A stretch of DNA of 64,000 nucleotides from Pseudomonas sp. RIT-PI-q (GCF_001297125.1 NZ_LHPC01000027.1:1-64000); one strand, 5' to 3'; shown: positions 45,972 through 54,111, numbered from the stretch's first letter. The notes: generated from the letters alone by a model not told the origin. Numbers and translations are program-made.

Positions 45972-47071
45972 GGCTGGGCTCCCGGGGCTAATTCCTTATA
46001 GGTGTTTTCGGCGATTTCCACTTTCATCCCTGGGTGCAATAACTGGCCGCCGGCAATGATGACTTTTTCGCCACCGTCCAGACCGCCATTGATGATGACT
46101 TTGCCAGTCAGGTAGCGACCGACGGTGACGGGGTGCAGTTGGGCCTTGCCATCCGCGTCCACCAGCCACACGGCCGGTTCGCTGAGGTTCTTGGTCAGGG
46201 CTGACCATGGCAATTCGACTGCCGATTTACCGGGTGTCTTGGCCGTGGCGCTGACCACCGAACCGAGTTGCATGCCTTCGGGCAGTCCGTTGAGGGTGAC
46301 TTTGACCTGCACGGTGCCGGTCTGCGCCGAGACGGCCGGGGTGATTTCCCTAACGGTGCCGGTGGTTTTGATCGCGGGGTTATCGAGCAGGCTGACCACC
46401 ACGGTCTTGTCCGATGGCGGCTCGGCCAGCAGCGATTCGTAGACGTTGAACACTGCGTCACGCTCGCCGTCCCGGGCCAGGCTGAAGACCGGCACCGTGG
46501 CTTGTACCACCTGGCCGACTTCAGCCTGGCGCGCGGTAATCACTCCCGGCGCGTCGGAGATCAGCGAGGTGTAGCCCAGTTGTTCGCGGGCATTGGCCAG
46601 TTGCGCCTGCGCGGCAGTGAGCGCGCTCTGGCTGCTGCGCAATGCCGCTTGGGCGGCGTCATACTCGCTTTGGCTGGTGTAGCCCTTGGGCAGGAGTTTC
46701 TGCTGACGCACGAATGCGGCGGCGTTCTGTTTGACTCGGGCCTGTTCAGCGACGACCTGTGCCTGGGCCGAGTCGACGTTGGTTTGCAGGTCTTTCGGAT
46801 CGAGTTTGGCGAGCACCTGTTTGGCGGAAACCCGGTCACCGACATCGACGGTGCGCTGGATGATCTTGCCGCCGACGCGGAACGAGAGCTCGGTCTGCAC
46901 CCGCGCCTGAACATCGCCGGTCAGGGTGACCGTGGCGCCGAAATCGGCCGCTTTCACCTCTTGCACAAAAACCCGCGGAAGGTCCTTCTCGACCTGTGCT
47001 TTTTCACCACAAGCGGTCAGCAGCACCAAGACGCTCAGGGCAAATATTATTTTCAATCCAGGACCAGCCAT
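45968..47071 (-). CDS. triA: RND periplasmic adaptor lipoprotein, TriA-like
   Basis: A 367-residue membrane-fusion protein with a lipobox LLTAC (Cys21), a barrel-sandwich hybrid (about 45-95), a helical hairpin rich in Ala and Gln (about 98-170) and C-terminal beta domains. AAAGGAG precedes the ATG by five bases. It is the first gene of the three-gene operon and is only distantly similar to the second adaptor. No regulator gene adjoins, so control of the operon is not visible. Confidence 0.83.
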   Translation of the reverse strand: MAGPGLKIIFALSVLVLLTACGEKAQVEKDLPRVFVQEVKAADFGATVTLTGDVQARVQTELSFRVGGKIIQRTVDVGDRVSAKQVLAKLDPKDLQTNVDSAQAQVVAEQARVKQNAAAFVRQQKLLPKGYTSQSEYDAAQAALRSSQSALTAAQAQLANAREQLGYTSLISDAPGVITARQAEVGQVVQATVPVFSLARDGERDAVFNVYESLLAEPPSDKTVVVSLLDNPAIKTTGTVREITPAVSAQTGTVQVKVTLNGLPEGMQLGSVVSATAKTPGKSAVELPWSALTKNLSEPAVWLVDADGKAQLHPVTVGRYLTGKVIINGGLDGGEKVIIAGGQLLHPGMKVEIAENTYKELAPGAQP

Positions 47072-47146
47072 GCAGACTCCTTTGCGTTGTACGGGCGTGC
47101 CAGTGACGATACGACTGTGAGCGTAGAACAGGGTTCCACCTTCGCC

Positions 47147-47226
47147 CTGTAGGAGCTGCCGAAGGCTGCGATCTTTTGATCTTGATCTTTTAAAAGCAAA
47201 AGATCGCAGCCTTCGGCAGCTCCTAC
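47147..47226. repeat. Long palindrome of the GATCTTTT class
   Basis: Arms of about 32 bases (GTAGGAGCTGCCGAAGGCTG then CGATCTTTTG and the complement) between the triA start and the ATPase gene. The left arm differs from the other class members by the CCGAAGG segment. Because it lies between divergent genes, it occupies their promoter region. Confidence 0.88.
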
Positions 47227-47285
47227 AATGTAAATTCGCCAGCGCGATTATCGCGATACTGACTCAGGGCGACAGAGACCACCTA

Positions 47286-48482
47286 ATGTTAAAAACCCTC
47301 GCGGTGGCCAATTACCGCTCGATCAACAAACTGGTGATTCCGCTGGGCCGGTTGAACCTGATCACCGGCCCCAATGGCAGCGGCAAATCCAACCTCTACC
47401 GCGCGCTGCGCCTGTTGGCGGAAACCGCCCAGGGCGGCGTGGTCAACGCGCTAGCCCGCGAAGGTGGCCTCGATTCGACGTTCTGGGCCGGACCTGAAAA
47501 CATCACCCGACGCATGCGTAACGGTGAAGTCCCGGTCGAGGCGACGGTTCGACACGGTGCAAAACGCTTGCGCCTGGGATTTGCCGGTGAGGACTTCGGT
47601 TACTCGATCAGCCTCGGGCTGCCCGATTCCAACGGCCACTTCATGTTGCCCGAGCACAGCACACCCATTCCGTCACGGTTCAGCCTCGACCCGCAAATCA
47701 AGCGCGAATGCGTCTGGGCCGGGCCGTTCTATCGTCCGGCGAGCCTGCTGGTAGACCGCGACGGGCCGATGATCCGTGCCCGAGCCAACCGTAGCTGGGA
47801 CGTGCTGGCCCAGCACACGCCGAACTTCGACAGCCTGTTCGACCAGGTCGGCAGTTTGCGCACTTCGCCGGAGGTTCTGCAGATGCGCGAGTTCATCCGT
47901 CGCTGGCGCTTCTACGATCACTTTCGCAGCGACGCCGATGCCCCGGTGCGCCAACCGCAACTCGGTACGCGCACGCCGGTGCTGCACCACGACGGCCGCG
48001 ACCTGGCGGCAGCCTTGCAGACCATCATCGAAATCGGCGACCCCGAGGCGCTGCGGGCGGCCATCAGCGACGCCTTCCCCGGCGCGAGGCTGCACATCGA
48101 ATCGCTGCCCGGCGGACGCTTTGCCATCGAGTTTTATCAGGAAGGGTTGTTGCGACCACTGTCGGCCGCCGAGTTATCGGACGGGACGTTGCGTTATTTG
48201 CTGTTGGTGGCGGCGCTGTTGACGCCTCGGCCACCGACGCTGATGGTGCTGAACGAGCCGGAAACCAGCTTGCATCCAGACCTGTTGCCGGCGTTGGCGC
48301 GGTTGATTGTCCGGGCGTCCGAGCAGTGTCAGGTGTGGGTGGTTTCGCATGCGCGGCGGTTGATTTCGGCGTTGCAGGAAGATCCGGAATGCAATTGCAT
48401 CGTGCTGGAGAAGACGCTTGGCCAGACCGGGATTGTCGGGCAGCGGGTGCTGGATGTGCCGGCGTGGTATTGGCCGGATTAA
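47286..48482 (+). CDS. RecF-like AAA ATPase of unknown role
   Basis: A 398-residue predicted ATPase of the RecF/ABC type (AAA_21, COG4637-like). It has N-terminal NYRSINKL, Walker A GPNGSGKSNL (about residues 29-38), the signature-like LSDGTLRYLLL (about 298-308), Walker B LMVLNEPETSLHPDLLP (about 319-335) and an H-loop VSHARR. Members of this family occur alone or in defence and repair systems, but no partner nuclease is beside it here. It is flanked on both sides by REP elements. Function unknown. Confidence 0.85.
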   Translation: MLKTLAVANYRSINKLVIPLGRLNLITGPNGSGKSNLYRALRLLAETAQGGVVNALAREGGLDSTFWAGPENITRRMRNGEVPVEATVRHGAKRLRLGFAGEDFGYSISLGLPDSNGHFMLPEHSTPIPSRFSLDPQIKRECVWAGPFYRPASLLVDRDGPMIRARANRSWDVLAQHTPNFDSLFDQVGSLRTSPEVLQMREFIRRWRFYDHFRSDADAPVRQPQLGTRTPVLHHDGRDLAAALQTIIEIGDPEALRAAISDAFPGARLHIESLPGGRFAIEFYQEGLLRPLSAAELSDGTLRYLLLVAALLTPRPPTLMVLNEPETSLHPDLLPALARLIVRASEQCQVWVVSHARRLISALQEDPECNCIVLEKTLGQTGIVGQRVLDVPAWYWPD

Positions 48483-48502
48483 TCAGTGCCTGATAAGCCG
48501 CC

Positions 48503-48592
48503 ATCGCGGGCAAGCCCGCTCCCACAATGATCTCCGGTGGATACAATATCTGCGTCCACACCGAACCCTGTGGGAGCGGGCTTGCCCGCGAT
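48503..48592. repeat. REP palindrome, class GGCAAGCCCGCTCCC
   Basis: Arms at about 48503-48527 and 48568-48592, in the gap between the convergent ATPase and binding-protein genes. Confidence 0.9.
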
Positions 48593-48613
48593 GATGGTCG
48601 AAAGGTCAGAGCA

Positions 48614-49495
48614 TCACCCCTGCCACTTCCCACCCTCGACAATCACGCTCTCAGGCTTGGTGTCATCGCTCAGTTCTTTGCGCACATATTGGTCGTAGAG
48701 CTTGAGCAAATACTTCTCTTCACCCAGCTTCGCCAACTCGGCGTTCACCCAGTCGCGCAGTTCGATGTTGCCCTTCTTCACTGCTGGCGCGATCGGGGCT
48801 TCGGCGCCCAGGGTCTGGCTCAGCACGCGGTAGCCAGGGTTCTGTTTGGCCCAGCTGAACAGCACCAGGTTGTCTTGCGCATACGCATCACCGCGACCAT
48901 TGGCCAGGGCTTGCAGGGACTCGGAGTTTTTCTCGAACTTCAGCAGCTTCCAGTCCGGGTGATTTTTTGTCAGCCAGATGTCGGCCGTGGTGCCGGTGGT
49001 GACGATGGTGGTGCGGGTCGCCAGGTCATCCAGATTTTTCACGCCGCTGTCCTGAGGCACCAGCGCCTGCACCGCCACCTTGAGGTTCGGATTGGTGAAT
49101 TCCACCGCTTCCTTGCGTTCCGGGGTCACGGTCATGTTGGCCAGGATCAAATCGACCTTGTCGCTTTGCAGGAACGGAATGCGGCTGGCCGGTTCCACGG
49201 CAACGAACTCAACCTTGTTCTCGTCGCCCAGCAAATCCTTGGCAAATTGGCGGCCGATGTCGGTATCGAAACCCACGTAGCGCCCCGCTTCATTGACGAA
49301 ACCGAAGGGTGGTTTGTCGGTAAAGACACCGACGATCAGCTTGTCCCGTGCCTTGATTTTGTCCAGGTAGCTGGCCGGCGCCGTGCTTTCGCTGGCGACT
49401 TTGGGCTTGGGTGGTTCTTCGGTTTTGTTGCAGCCGGCCAGCAGCGCGAGGCCCAAAATCGGCAGTAGCAAGAGTGAAGACTTGGCAGTTTTCAT
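48614..49495 (-). CDS. Amino-acid ABC transporter, binding lipoprotein
   Basis: A 293-residue binding protein with a lipobox (LALLAGC, Cys22), so lipid-anchored. The mature part shows GVFTDKPPFGFVNEAGRYVGFDTDIG and VTPERKEAVEFTNPN, as in PEB1/GlnH-type polar amino-acid binders. Its ligand is unknown; its neighbours suggest a sulfur amino acid, but glutamate or aspartate is possible. It is the last gene of a four-gene transporter operon with four-base overlaps. Confidence 0.88.
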   Translation of the reverse strand: MKTAKSSLLLLPILGLALLAGCNKTEEPPKPKVASESTAPASYLDKIKARDKLIVGVFTDKPPFGFVNEAGRYVGFDTDIGRQFAKDLLGDENKVEFVAVEPASRIPFLQSDKVDLILANMTVTPERKEAVEFTNPNLKVAVQALVPQDSGVKNLDDLATRTTIVTTGTTADIWLTKNHPDWKLLKFEKNSESLQALANGRGDAYAQDNLVLFSWAKQNPGYRVLSQTLGAEAPIAPAVKKGNIELRDWVNAELAKLGEEKYLLKLYDQYVRKELSDDTKPESVIVEGGKWQG

Positions 49496-50274
49496 AGCAG
49501 TTCCAGTTCCTTTGTTTGAGTCGTTTTGGGTAGTGCGGCGACGTAGGAGAACTTCTCCAGGAACTGCTGCGCTCGTGCGGTTTGCGGGTTCGTAAAGAAA
49601 ATCTCGGGCGGGTTCTGTTCAAGGATTCGCCCGGCATCCATGAACACAATGCGGTCAGCCACGGCGCGGGCGAAGGCCATTTCGTGGGTGACAATCAGCA
49701 GGGTCATGCCTTCGCGGGCCAGACCCTGAATGACTTCCAGCACTTCCTTGACCATTTCCGGATCAAGGGCGGCAGTGACTTCGTCGAAGAGCATGACGTT
49801 GGGGTTCATGCACAGCGAACGGACGATGGCGATGCGTTGTTGCTGGCCACCGGAGAGCTGCCTTGGATACGCATCGCGCTTGTCCAGAAGGCCCACGCGT
49901 TCGAGCAAGGCTTCAGCCTGGGCACGCGCTTCACCGCGGTCGCGTTTTTGCACCTTGAGCGGGCCGAGCAGCAGGTTGTCGAGCACGCTCATGTGGGGAA
50001 ACAGGTGATAACTCTGGAACACCATGCCGATCTGCTGCCGCACTTCGCGCCAGTCGGTGCCCTTGTCCAGCAACTCGCGGCCGGCAAATTTCAAGCTGCC
50101 GCTGTGGGCGACTTCCAGACCATTGAGGCAACGCAACAAGGTGCTTTTGCCGCAGCCGCTGGGGCCGAGGATGACGATCACTTCGCCCGACTGCACACTC
50201 AGGTCGATATCGTTGAGCACCTGCTGCTCGCCGAAAAACTTGTTGAAACCCTTGAACTCGATCAGTGCGCTCAT
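49492..50274 (-). CDS. Amino-acid ABC transporter, ATPase
   Basis: A 260-residue ABC ATPase of the polar amino-acid class. Walker A GPSGCGKST (about residues 36-44), signature [15 protein letters not shown] (about 143-157), Walker B VMLFDEVTAALDPEMV. A Val in place of the usual Pro follows the catalytic Glu. Overlaps the binding-protein and permease genes by four bases each. Confidence 0.9.
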   Translation of the reverse strand: MSALIEFKGFNKFFGEQQVLNDIDLSVQSGEVIVILGPSGCGKSTLLRCLNGLEVAHSGSLKFAGRELLDKGTDWREVRQQIGMVFQSYHLFPHMSVLDNLLLGPLKVQKRDRGEARAQAEALLERVGLLDKRDAYPRQLSGGQQQRIAIVRSLCMNPNVMLFDEVTAALDPEMVKEVLEVIQGLAREGMTLLIVTHEMAFARAVADRIVFMDAGRILEQNPPEIFFTNPQTARAQQFLEKFSYVAALPKTTQTKELELL

Positions 50275-50930
50275 GCTTGCGTCCAGCGCCGCTCTAGCAC
50301 GCGCGAAGCGGCCGAGAGCGGGTAGCAGATGAAAAAGAAAAACAGGAACAGCGCGCCGTAGATCAGCACGGATTCGTAGGTGCGTTCGATGATTTGCTGG
50401 CCGACCTTGATCACGTCCACCACACCGATCAGCACTGACAAGGAGCTGGTCTTGATGATCCGCGTGTAGACGTTGATGGTTGGCGGCGTCATGCGTTTCA
50501 GCGCTTGCGGCAGCAGCACATAGCCGTAGAGTTGCGGACCGTCCAGGCCAATCGACAACCCCGCTTCACGCTGCCCGCGCGGCAACGAATGCAACGCGCC
50601 GCGCACCACTTCGCCGACTTCGCTGCCGCCCCACAGTGACAACACCAGCACCGCGCACCAGAAACTCGGAATGCTCAGGCCGAAGAAAATCGGCAGGCCG
50701 AAGAACAGCAAGTACAACCAGACCAGCACCGGGATCGCCCGGAACAATTCCAGATAGACCCGCAAAATCGCATTCAGCCATTTTGAATTCAGCGTGCGCA
50801 ACACGCCGTAAAGCACACCACCGACCGTGCTGATGGCGATGCTCAAAAAAGAGATCGACAAGGTTTGCGCAGCGCCCTTGCCCAGTTGCGGCAACGACAC
50901 CCAGAGCAATTCAAGACCCGAACTGGCCAT
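50271..50930 (-). CDS. Amino-acid ABC transporter, permease 2
   Basis: A 219-residue HisMQ-type permease with the conserved loop LPRGQREAGLSIGLDGPQLYGYVLLPQALKR (about 121-151), in place of the usual EAA sequence. It pairs with the permease encoded immediately upstream (20-base overlap). With the ATPase and binding protein it forms a heterodimeric-channel importer. Confidence 0.88.
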   Translation of the reverse strand: MASSGLELLWVSLPQLGKGAAQTLSISFLSIAISTVGGVLYGVLRTLNSKWLNAILRVYLELFRAIPVLVWLYLLFFGLPIFFGLSIPSFWCAVLVLSLWGGSEVGEVVRGALHSLPRGQREAGLSIGLDGPQLYGYVLLPQALKRMTPPTINVYTRIIKTSSLSVLIGVVDVIKVGQQIIERTYESVLIYGALFLFFFFICYPLSAASRVLERRWTQA

Positions 50931-51576
50931 GCTGGAGCCTCCTTTCCAGACGGCTGAGCAACAGTGACAGCGGCAAAAACAGCAGCACGCAAATCAGCGT
51001 CAGCACGGCGAGCATTTCGTAGGTTTTGTAGTAGAGCGCGATGTAGCTTTTGGTGGTGTAGAGAATCTCCGGCACCGCCACCGCCGAGACCACGGTGGTC
51101 TCCTTGAGCAGAAAAATGAAATTGGCGAACAGCGACGGCAGGCTGAGGATGCCGGCTTGCGGCAGGATCACGTAGCGCAGCAATTGGCCATGGGACAGGC
51201 CGATGGAGCGGCCGGATTCCAGTTGCGCCTGGGGCACGGCATCGACGCCGGCGCGCAGCACTTCGGTGAGGTAGGCGCCGCCAAGGAAGGTCATGGTGAT
51301 GATGGCCGCGGCAAACCCCGAGACTTTGATACCCAGCGCCGGCAAAGCGAAATAGACGAAGAACAGTTGGATCAGCAATGGCGTGTTGCGCGCCAACTCC
51401 ACATACAACCCGACCAGGCGCTGCAAGTAAGGCGTGCGGAACACCAGGATCGTCGCGTTGATCAACGCCACCAGCAACGAAGTGCCGATGGCGATCAAGC
51501 CGACCTGCAGCGTCACGCCCACGGCTTTGAGAAATGCCGGCAGGGTGCTGAGGATAAAAGCGTAATCGAAGTTCAT
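50911..51576 (-). CDS. Amino-acid ABC transporter, permease 1
   Basis: A 221-residue HisMQ-type permease. The ATPase-contacting loop is AQLESGRSIGLSHGQLLRYVILPQA (about 122-146), with LARNTPLLIQLFFVYFALP (about 67-85) before it. The ATG at 51576 is behind AGGA; a longer frame to 51639 is not supported. It is the first gene of the operon, preceded by an AT-rich region similar to the tau promoter. Confidence 0.88.
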   Translation of the reverse strand: MNFDYAFILSTLPAFLKAVGVTLQVGLIAIGTSLLVALINATILVFRTPYLQRLVGLYVELARNTPLLIQLFFVYFALPALGIKVSGFAAAIITMTFLGGAYLTEVLRAGVDAVPQAQLESGRSIGLSHGQLLRYVILPQAGILSLPSLFANFIFLLKETTVVSAVAVPEILYTTKSYIALYYKTYEMLAVLTLICVLLFLPLSLLLSRLERRLQHGQFGS

Positions 51577-51639
51577 TGAACATCCTGGACGCCGCAGGGT
51601 AAGCGACGGTGGCGCAGTCCATGGGCAGTGGATAACCAC

Positions 51640-51730
51640 CCGGCAGGCACCGACTTTAAAGGTATAAAAAGCAGAATTTAAATACCGTTAAAGCATATTG
51701 ATATCACGCAAAAAACTATCCTGAGGATTT
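51640..51730 (-). promoter_or_regulatory. AT-rich candidate promoter of the amino-acid ABC operon
   Basis: On the minus strand the sequence TTTTTATACCTTTAAAGTC (51652-51670) resembles TTCTTATATCATTTAGTC before tauA. It lies about 75-95 bases upstream of the first permease gene. CysB-type control is possible but unproven. Confidence 0.35.
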
Positions 51731-51856
51731 GCCGAGAAGGAGGAAGACGACTATTTTCCTTTGCGCTGTAGGAAAGGTCTTTATTTCAAGCTGAGCCTTC
51801 AAGGACGCACAGCTTTGGCCAGACTCCTGCGGCCGAACCCTCACAAGGAAGCGAAA

Positions 51857-51952
51857 ATGGCAGACGTAGAAGTGCCACAGCGGATGAGTCCGCAGGACAT
51901 CGTGAAGTGGCTGGTGGCGTTGCGCAGGGCGTTGAAGGCCAGGGTGGCCTGA
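51857..51952 (+). CDS. Possible 31-residue small protein
   Basis: An ATG preceded by AAGGAAG at good spacing starts a 31-codon frame (MADVEVPQRMSPQDIVKWL at the start) with a hydrophobic-basic C-terminal helix (LVALRRALKARVA). The frame can be extended upstream to 51761, but that part has no ribosome-binding site. It ends three bases before a long palindrome. It is divergent from the ABC operon and could be a real small protein; conservation would decide. Confidence 0.4.
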   Translation: MADVEVPQRMSPQDIVKWLVALRRALKARVA

Positions 51953-51954
51953 AG

Positions 51955-52049
51955 CAAAAGATCGCAGCCTCGTTTTACTCGACAGCTCCTACGGGGATAC
52001 GCGTTCCAAATGTAGGAGCTGTCGAGTAAAACGAGGCTGCGATCTTTTG
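51955..52049. repeat. Long palindrome of the GATCTTTT class
   Basis: Arms read AAAAGATCGCAGCCTCGTTT then TACTCGACAGCTCCTAC and the complement (about 37 bases each), with about 20 bases between. It is in the opposite orientation to the copy at 21356, arms pointing outward. Confidence 0.88.
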
Positions 52050-52064
52050 ATCTCGCGACCCAAT

Positions 52065-52099
52065 AAAAAACGCCGACGCAATACCAGCCGTCGGCGTTG
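52065..52099 (-). terminator. Rho-independent terminator of the second metQ gene
   Basis: On the minus strand the stem AACGCCGACG/CGTCGGCGTT is followed by a run of six T and lies about 30 bases after the metQ stop. Confidence 0.85.
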
Positions 52100-52127
52100 A
52101 AACCTTGAAGGGGTTTTACCTCGCGAA

Positions 52128-52910
52128 TCAGAACGCCGGCAGTACCGCGCCGCTGTACTTCTTCTCGATGAAGGCTTTCACTTCAGGACTGGTCAAAGCC
52201 TTGGCCAGTTTCTGGATGGCAACGCTGTCCTTGTTGTCCGGACGAGCCACCAGGAAGTTCACGTAAGGCGAATCGGCACCTTCGATCACCAGCGCGTCTT
52301 TAGCCGGGTTCAGACCCGCTTCCAGCGCGTAGTTGGTGTTGATCATGTCCAGGTCGACTTGATCCAGCACGCGCGGCAGCATGGCCGATTCCAGTTCCTT
52401 GAACTTGAAGTTGTGCGGGTTCTTGGCGATGTCTTTTGGCGTGGCCAGGGCGTTTTTCGGGTCTTTCAACTCGATCAGACCAGCCTTCTGCAGCAGGATC
52501 AGGGCACGGCCGCTGTTGCTGCCTTCGTTCGGGATAGCGATGGTTGCGCCGTCTTTCAGCTCAGCCAGGGTTTTGACTTTCTTCGAGTAGCCGCCGAACG
52601 GTTCGACGTGCACGCCGATCACGGTCACCAGGTTAGTGCCTTTGCCTTCGTTGAAGCTTTTCAGGTACGGCAGGGTCTGGAAGTAGTTGGCATCCAGACG
52701 CTTCTGATCGACCTGTACGTTGGGCTGAACGTAGTCGGTGAAGACTTTGATTTCCAGGTCCACGCCTTCTTTGGCGAGGGTTGGCTTGATCAGTTCGAGA
52801 ATCTCGGCGTGTGGAATCGGGGTCGCCGCAACCACCAGTTTCTCGCCAGCCTGGGCCAGGCCCGCGGTCAGGGCAGCCGCCAATGCGGTGAACAACAGAA
52901 CCTTTTTCAT
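52128..52910 (-). CDS. Second MetQ-type binding protein
   Basis: A 260-residue MetQ/NlpA-family binding protein with a signal peptide (about residues 1-21, LAQA cut) and no lipobox. Features include VVAATPIPHAEILE, VFTDYVQPNVQVDQKRLDANYFQTLPYL and IAIPNEGSNSGRALILL. It is more like canonical MetQ than the protein at 38361 but has no MetN or MetI beside it. It may share the metNI importer or bind another sulfur amino acid. A solid terminator follows. Confidence 0.88.
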   Translation of the reverse strand: MKKVLLFTALAAALTAGLAQAGEKLVVAATPIPHAEILELIKPTLAKEGVDLEIKVFTDYVQPNVQVDQKRLDANYFQTLPYLKSFNEGKGTNLVTVIGVHVEPFGGYSKKVKTLAELKDGATIAIPNEGSNSGRALILLQKAGLIELKDPKNALATPKDIAKNPHNFKFKELESAMLPRVLDQVDLDMINTNYALEAGLNPAKDALVIEGADSPYVNFLVARPDNKDSVAIQKLAKALTSPEVKAFIEKKYSGAVLPAF

Positions 52911-53085
52911 GCAGTGTCCTTATCGAAAATCACGGTCGTCATCGACGACGGCTATTAGTACGTGTGCCAGTGAAGTGCTATCGCTGGCGTGACGCGGACA
53001 ATACCGGGATTTTTTATTCCCGAACAATATCTTTTATTCACTTTCATATTCCATTTTGTTCATACAGCTCTAACTCACCGATCTC

Positions 53086-53187
53086 CTGTAGGAGCGAGCT
53101 TGCTCGCGAAGAACGCAAACACACCGCGTGCATTCTGAAAGCACGCGTTATCGTTAACGTCCATCGCGAGCAAGCTCGCTCCTACAG
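53086..53187. repeat. ~100-bp repeat with GCGAGCAAGCTCGC arms; supplies a stop codon
   Basis: This is the third copy of the element at 16689 and 34041, in inverse orientation. Its end gives the TAG (53182-53184) of the minus-strand gene. Read on the minus strand its centre begins GGACGTTAACGATAACGCG, close to the copy at 16689. Confidence 0.88.
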
Positions 53188-54111
53188 GAGTTCGGTTTGA
53201 TTCAGGAGTTGTTTCAAGGCAGCTTGTTCGGTGGCAGTGCCTTTGCTGAGGATGTGCTTGAGCTGCCGCTCAATCTGCGCCAACGACGGCAGCACCTCCG
53301 GCAAATTCAAATGCTCCGGCAAAATCTCATCGCCGGTGCTCACCAGCAGCGCAAAGTGAATGACGTTTTCCAGCTCACGGGTATTGCCCGGCCAGCTGTG
53401 CCGTTCCAGCACCAGCTGCGCCGCCTCGCTGATCAGCGGCACTGGCAGATCCAGGCGCTGGCTGTAGATGCCGAGGAAGTATTCGGCCAACGACAGGATA
53501 TCGCCGACCCGTTCACGCAAGGCCGGCAGTTCGAGCTGGCCTTCGCTGAGGTAGTGATAAAGCCGTTCATGGAATTTTCCGGCGGCGACCGCTTGCGCCA
53601 GATCGATGCTGGTGGCCGCCACCAGTCGCACATCCACCGGGCTCGGTTGATGTGAACCGACGCGAGTCACTTCATGGTTTTCCAGCGCTGCGAGCAATTT
53701 GATCTGGATCGGCAGCGGCAGGTCGCCGATCTCATCGAGATAGAGCGTCCCGCCGTTGGCCGAACCAAACCAGCCGGCGCGACTGCTGGCCGAACCGCTG
53801 TAACTGCCGGCGGCGTAGCCGAACAATTCAGCGTCGGCGTAGGTCGGGCTGATCGCGCCGCAATTGACCGAGACGAACAACCCGCCGCGATCACTGGCGC
53901 GATGGATGTGCCGTGCCAGCAGCTCCTTGCCGCTGCCGGTTTCGCCACGGATCAACACGGAGATCGAACGCGGAGCCAGTTGCTCCAGCTCCTGGCGCAA
54001 CTGCCGGGAGCGCGGATCGACGAACACCAGCGCCTTGGCGCGGATGCTCAGGGGACTTTTTTCTGCGTCGGGAAAGGTCAGCAGCGGCTGACCGAAGGCT
54101 TCAAAACTCAT
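53182..54111 (-). CDS. Atypical sigma-54-activator-like AAA+ protein (SfnR-like)
   Basis: A 309-residue protein made of a sigma-54 interaction AAA+ domain. Walker A GETGSGKE is at about residues 55-62 and Walker B GGTLYLDEIGDL at about 119-130. The loop that contacts sigma-54, normally GAFTGA, reads GSYSGS. The arginine-finger region FHERLYHYL differs from the usual FRxDLYYRL. There is no N-terminal sensor domain, and the C-terminal 40 residues show no Fis-type helix-turn-helix. Its stop lies inside a repeat element, so it may have lost its DNA-binding domain. Its place beside sulfur transport genes suggests an SfnR-like relation. Confidence 0.75.
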   Translation of the reverse strand: MSFEAFGQPLLTFPDAEKSPLSIRAKALVFVDPRSRQLRQELEQLAPRSISVLIRGETGSGKELLARHIHRASDRGGLFVSVNCGAISPTYADAELFGYAAGSYSGSASSRAGWFGSANGGTLYLDEIGDLPLPIQIKLLAALENHEVTRVGSHQPSPVDVRLVAATSIDLAQAVAAGKFHERLYHYLSEGQLELPALRERVGDILSLAEYFLGIYSQRLDLPVPLISEAAQLVLERHSWPGNTRELENVIHFALLVSTGDEILPEHLNLPEVLPSLAQIERQLKHILSKGTATEQAALKQLLNQTELL

